A stretch of DNA of 21,614 nucleotides, taken from positions 1 through 21,614 of the forward strand of contig JAGBSU010000119.1 of assembly GCA_017631705.1 (NCBI GenBank). Direction: 5' to 3'. The position numbers and the translations under genes were made by a program. The stretch comes from Clostridia bacterium. Lineage in GTDB: Bacteria > Bacillota > Clostridia > Oscillospirales > Acutalibacteraceae. The number at the start of each line of letters is the position of its first letter. Positions within the stretch are counted from its first letter, which is position 1. This document shows, piece by piece, positions 20,086 to 21,614 of this stretch. The notes beneath the pieces were generated by a model. The model saw only the letters and a list, made by a program, of their open reading frames with translations. It was not told the origin of the DNA and did no database searches.

Positions 20086-21614
20086 CGTTTTTCCTTTTAC
20101 TGGCTTTTTCATAGCCGCAACCATTGGTCAAGCAAACCACACCGCCGCCACGGCCCTTGCGTTTAAACAAGGTTTTTCCGCATTGCGGACAAACTTGTGC
20201 CGTCGGCTCGTTCCAGGTGACAAAATTACACTTCGGATAGTTTTCACATCCGAAAAATTTGCGATTTTTCTTGGATTTTTTTGCCAAAATCACACCGCCG
20301 CACTCGGGACAAACACCGGCGGTTTTATCGACCAACGGTTTCGCGTTTTTGCAATCCGGATAACCGGGGCATGCTAAGAATTTACCGAAACGACCGGTTT
20401 TAATCACCATACGACGACCGCATTTTTCACAAACTTCGTCACTTTCCTCTTCCGGCACCTTTAAGCGTTCGCCGGAAAGTGTTTCTTCGGCTTTTTTGAG
20501 CGTTTTTGAAAAATCATCGTAAAAACGGCTGAGTGTTTGCACCCAATCGCTACTACCGGATTCCACATCGTCCAACTGCCGTTCCATATTCGCGGTAAAT
20601 TCCGTGTCCACAATTTCAGGGAATTGCTCTTTCATCCACTTGGTTGTTACTTCACCCAAGGCAGTTGGTTTTAAGGCTTTGCCTTCACGCTCAATATATT
20701 CTCGCGTTAAGATGGTGCTAATCGTGGTAGCATAGGTCGAAGGACGACCAATACCGTTCTCTTCCAGCGTTTTAATCAAGGTGGCTTCGTTATACCGTGC
20801 AGGCGGCTGTGTAAAGTGCTGACTGCTCTGTAAATCACGCAAAACGAGGGTATCGCCTTCGTTCAGCGGCGGCAACGCTCCATCTTCTTCGCTTTCCTCG
20901 TCTTTGCCCTCCACATACAGCACGGTATATCCCTCAAACCGCACCGTATAACCGGACGATTTGAACAGATAATCACCGGCGGCAATATCCGCTTGACAGG
21001 TATCTTGCACGCAGTTTGCCATCAAACTGGCAATAAAACGTTCCCAAATCAATTTATACAACCGATATTGATCACCGGTTAAAAACGGTTTTACCATATC
21101 GGGCGACAATGACGGTACCGAAGGACGAATGGCCTCGTGAGCATCTTGTGCGCCTTTGCGTGTTTTATAATACCGCGGTTTTTCCGGCAAGTATTTATCG
21201 CCGTAGCGTTCACGGATGTAGGTATTGCCTTCGCGGCGTGCATCTTCCGAAATACGCAACGAATCGGTACGCATGTAGGTGATCAAACCCATCGCACCGC
21301 GTTCGCCCAGTTCCACACCTTCGTATAATTCTTGTGCCGCTTTCATGGTGCGTTTGGAAGCAAAGCCCAATTTACGGCTTGCCTCTTGTTGCATGGTAGA
21401 GGTAATAAACGGCGGCGCCGGCGAAATTTTTCGTTCACCGCGTTTGACCGCCGCCACGGTAAAGGTTTGCGGGCGAATTGCCGCTAACGCGGTGTCGGCT
21501 TGCTCTTGATTGCACAGCTTGATTTTATTTTTTCCTTGCTTATACAGTTGTGCTTTGAAGGCTTTGCCGCGTGCCGAAACCGACAACTTAGCTTCGATAT
21601 TCCAATACTCTTCC
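20078..21614 (-). CDS. topA: DNA topoisomerase I, C-terminal 512 residues (5' end outside window)
   Basis: Type IA topoisomerase relaxing negative supercoils. The window holds 512 codons without a break, and the frame runs open to the window edge (it begins EEYWNIEAKL). The catalytic tyrosine is in GLITYMRTDS (codon 21275-21277), followed by the DAHEAIRPS block. The C-terminus has three Cys4-type zinc ribbons: CEKCG with CPGYPDC, CPECGG with CENYPKC, and CPQCGK with CLTNGC. These bind DNA and, in some species, RNA polymerase. A TTG at 21586 is simply an internal Leu codon, not a start. The stop TGA is inside the trmFO start region. It is the first visible gene of the large cluster. Confidence 0.97.
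   Translation of the reverse strand, partial: EEYWNIEAKLSVSARGKAFKAQLYKQGKNKIKLCNQEQADTALAAIRPQTFTVAAVKRGERKISPAPPFITSTMQQEASRKLGFASKRTMKAAQELYEGVELGERGAMGLITYMRTDSLRISEDARREGNTYIRERYGDKYLPEKPRYYKTRKGAQDAHEAIRPSVPSLSPDMVKPFLTGDQYRLYKLIWERFIASLMANCVQDTCQADIAAGDYLFKSSGYTVRFEGYTVLYVEGKDEESEEDGALPPLNEGDTLVLRDLQSSQHFTQPPARYNEATLIKTLEENGIGRPSTYATTISTILTREYIEREGKALKPTALGEVTTKWMKEQFPEIVDTEFTANMERQLDDVESGSSDWVQTLSRFYDDFSKTLKKAEETLSGERLKVPEEESDEVCEKCGRRMVIKTGRFGKFLACPGYPDCKNAKPLVDKTAGVCPECGGVILAKKSKKNRKFFGCENYPKCNFVTWNEPTAQVCPQCGKTLFKRKGRGGGVVCLTNGCGYEKASKRKNDE

Noticed and set aside
20086..20124. N-terminal extension of trmFO
   Set aside because: It precedes the flavin-binding start and overlaps topA coding sequence. 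The ribosome binding site favours ATG 20085.
21584..21586. TTG as the topA start
   Set aside because: The frame is open upstream to the window edge with topoisomerase-like sequence, so this is an internal Leu.
1..21614. Mobile elements, CRISPR arrays, tRNA or rRNA genes, phage or defence systems
   Set aside because: No repeats of the right spacing, transposase, integrase or RNA gene sequence was seen. The region is ordinary core chromosome.

Overview
The window is a densely packed stretch of bacterial chromosome in which every supportable gene lies on the minus strand. Gene content and order (topA, trmFO, plsX, an acyl-carrier-like gene, rnc, an Elp3-like radical SAM gene, smc, ftsY, rdgB, yhbY, nadD-yqeK, an LCP gene, rsfS, leuS, then rpsU and yqeG) are those of a Gram-positive Bacillota of class Clostridia. 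Moderate G+C, a DUF4830-type protein and the rnc / radical SAM / smc order make an Oscillospirales-like gut or anaerobic lineage my best guess. That placement is inference from gene order and protein style, not from a marker gene tree.

Layout in the direction of transcription (high to low coordinates): (1) 21614 to 5248 is an almost gapless cluster of fifteen genes. It runs from the 3' part of topA through trmFO, plsX, the acyl-carrier-like gene, rnc, radical SAM, smc, ftsY, rdgB, yhbY, a fused nadD-yqeK, LCP and rsfS to leuS. Genes overlap by 4-35 bases or are separated by fewer than 20 bases, so most of it is probably one operon or a few nested ones. Functions cover DNA topology and chromosome condensation (topA, smc), membrane lipid synthesis (plsX), protein targeting (ftsY), RNA processing and modification (rnc, trmFO), ribosome maturation (yhbY, rsfS), nucleotide and NAD housekeeping (rdgB, nadD-yqeK) and translation (leuS). 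(2) 5247 to 4930 is a separate rpsU unit with a near-consensus promoter and its own intrinsic terminator. (3) 4911 to 2487 holds yqeG, an endonuclease IV-like gene and an M24 peptidase gene, all translationally coupled. (4) 2514 to 1244 holds a DUF4830-like membrane-anchored protein with its own promoter and a striking leader hairpin, then rsuA. (5) 1243 to 1 holds a 157-base leader with a perfect palindrome and a possible promoter, then a sugar-importer ATPase that runs off the window.

Four things stand out. Two otherwise intact, conserved genes, smc and the M24 peptidase gene, each carry a single in-frame stop codon (TAA and TAG) with the reading frame continuing on the far side. The small protein in the usual acpP place between plsX and rnc looks like an acyl carrier protein but has Ala where the phosphopantetheine serine should be. 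The DUF4830-like gene has its ribosome binding site in the loop, and its start codon in the stem, of a perfect 11-bp hairpin. NadD and YqeK are fused into one polypeptide. I found no mobile element, CRISPR array, tRNA, rRNA or prophage gene, and no gap over 300 bases without a gene.
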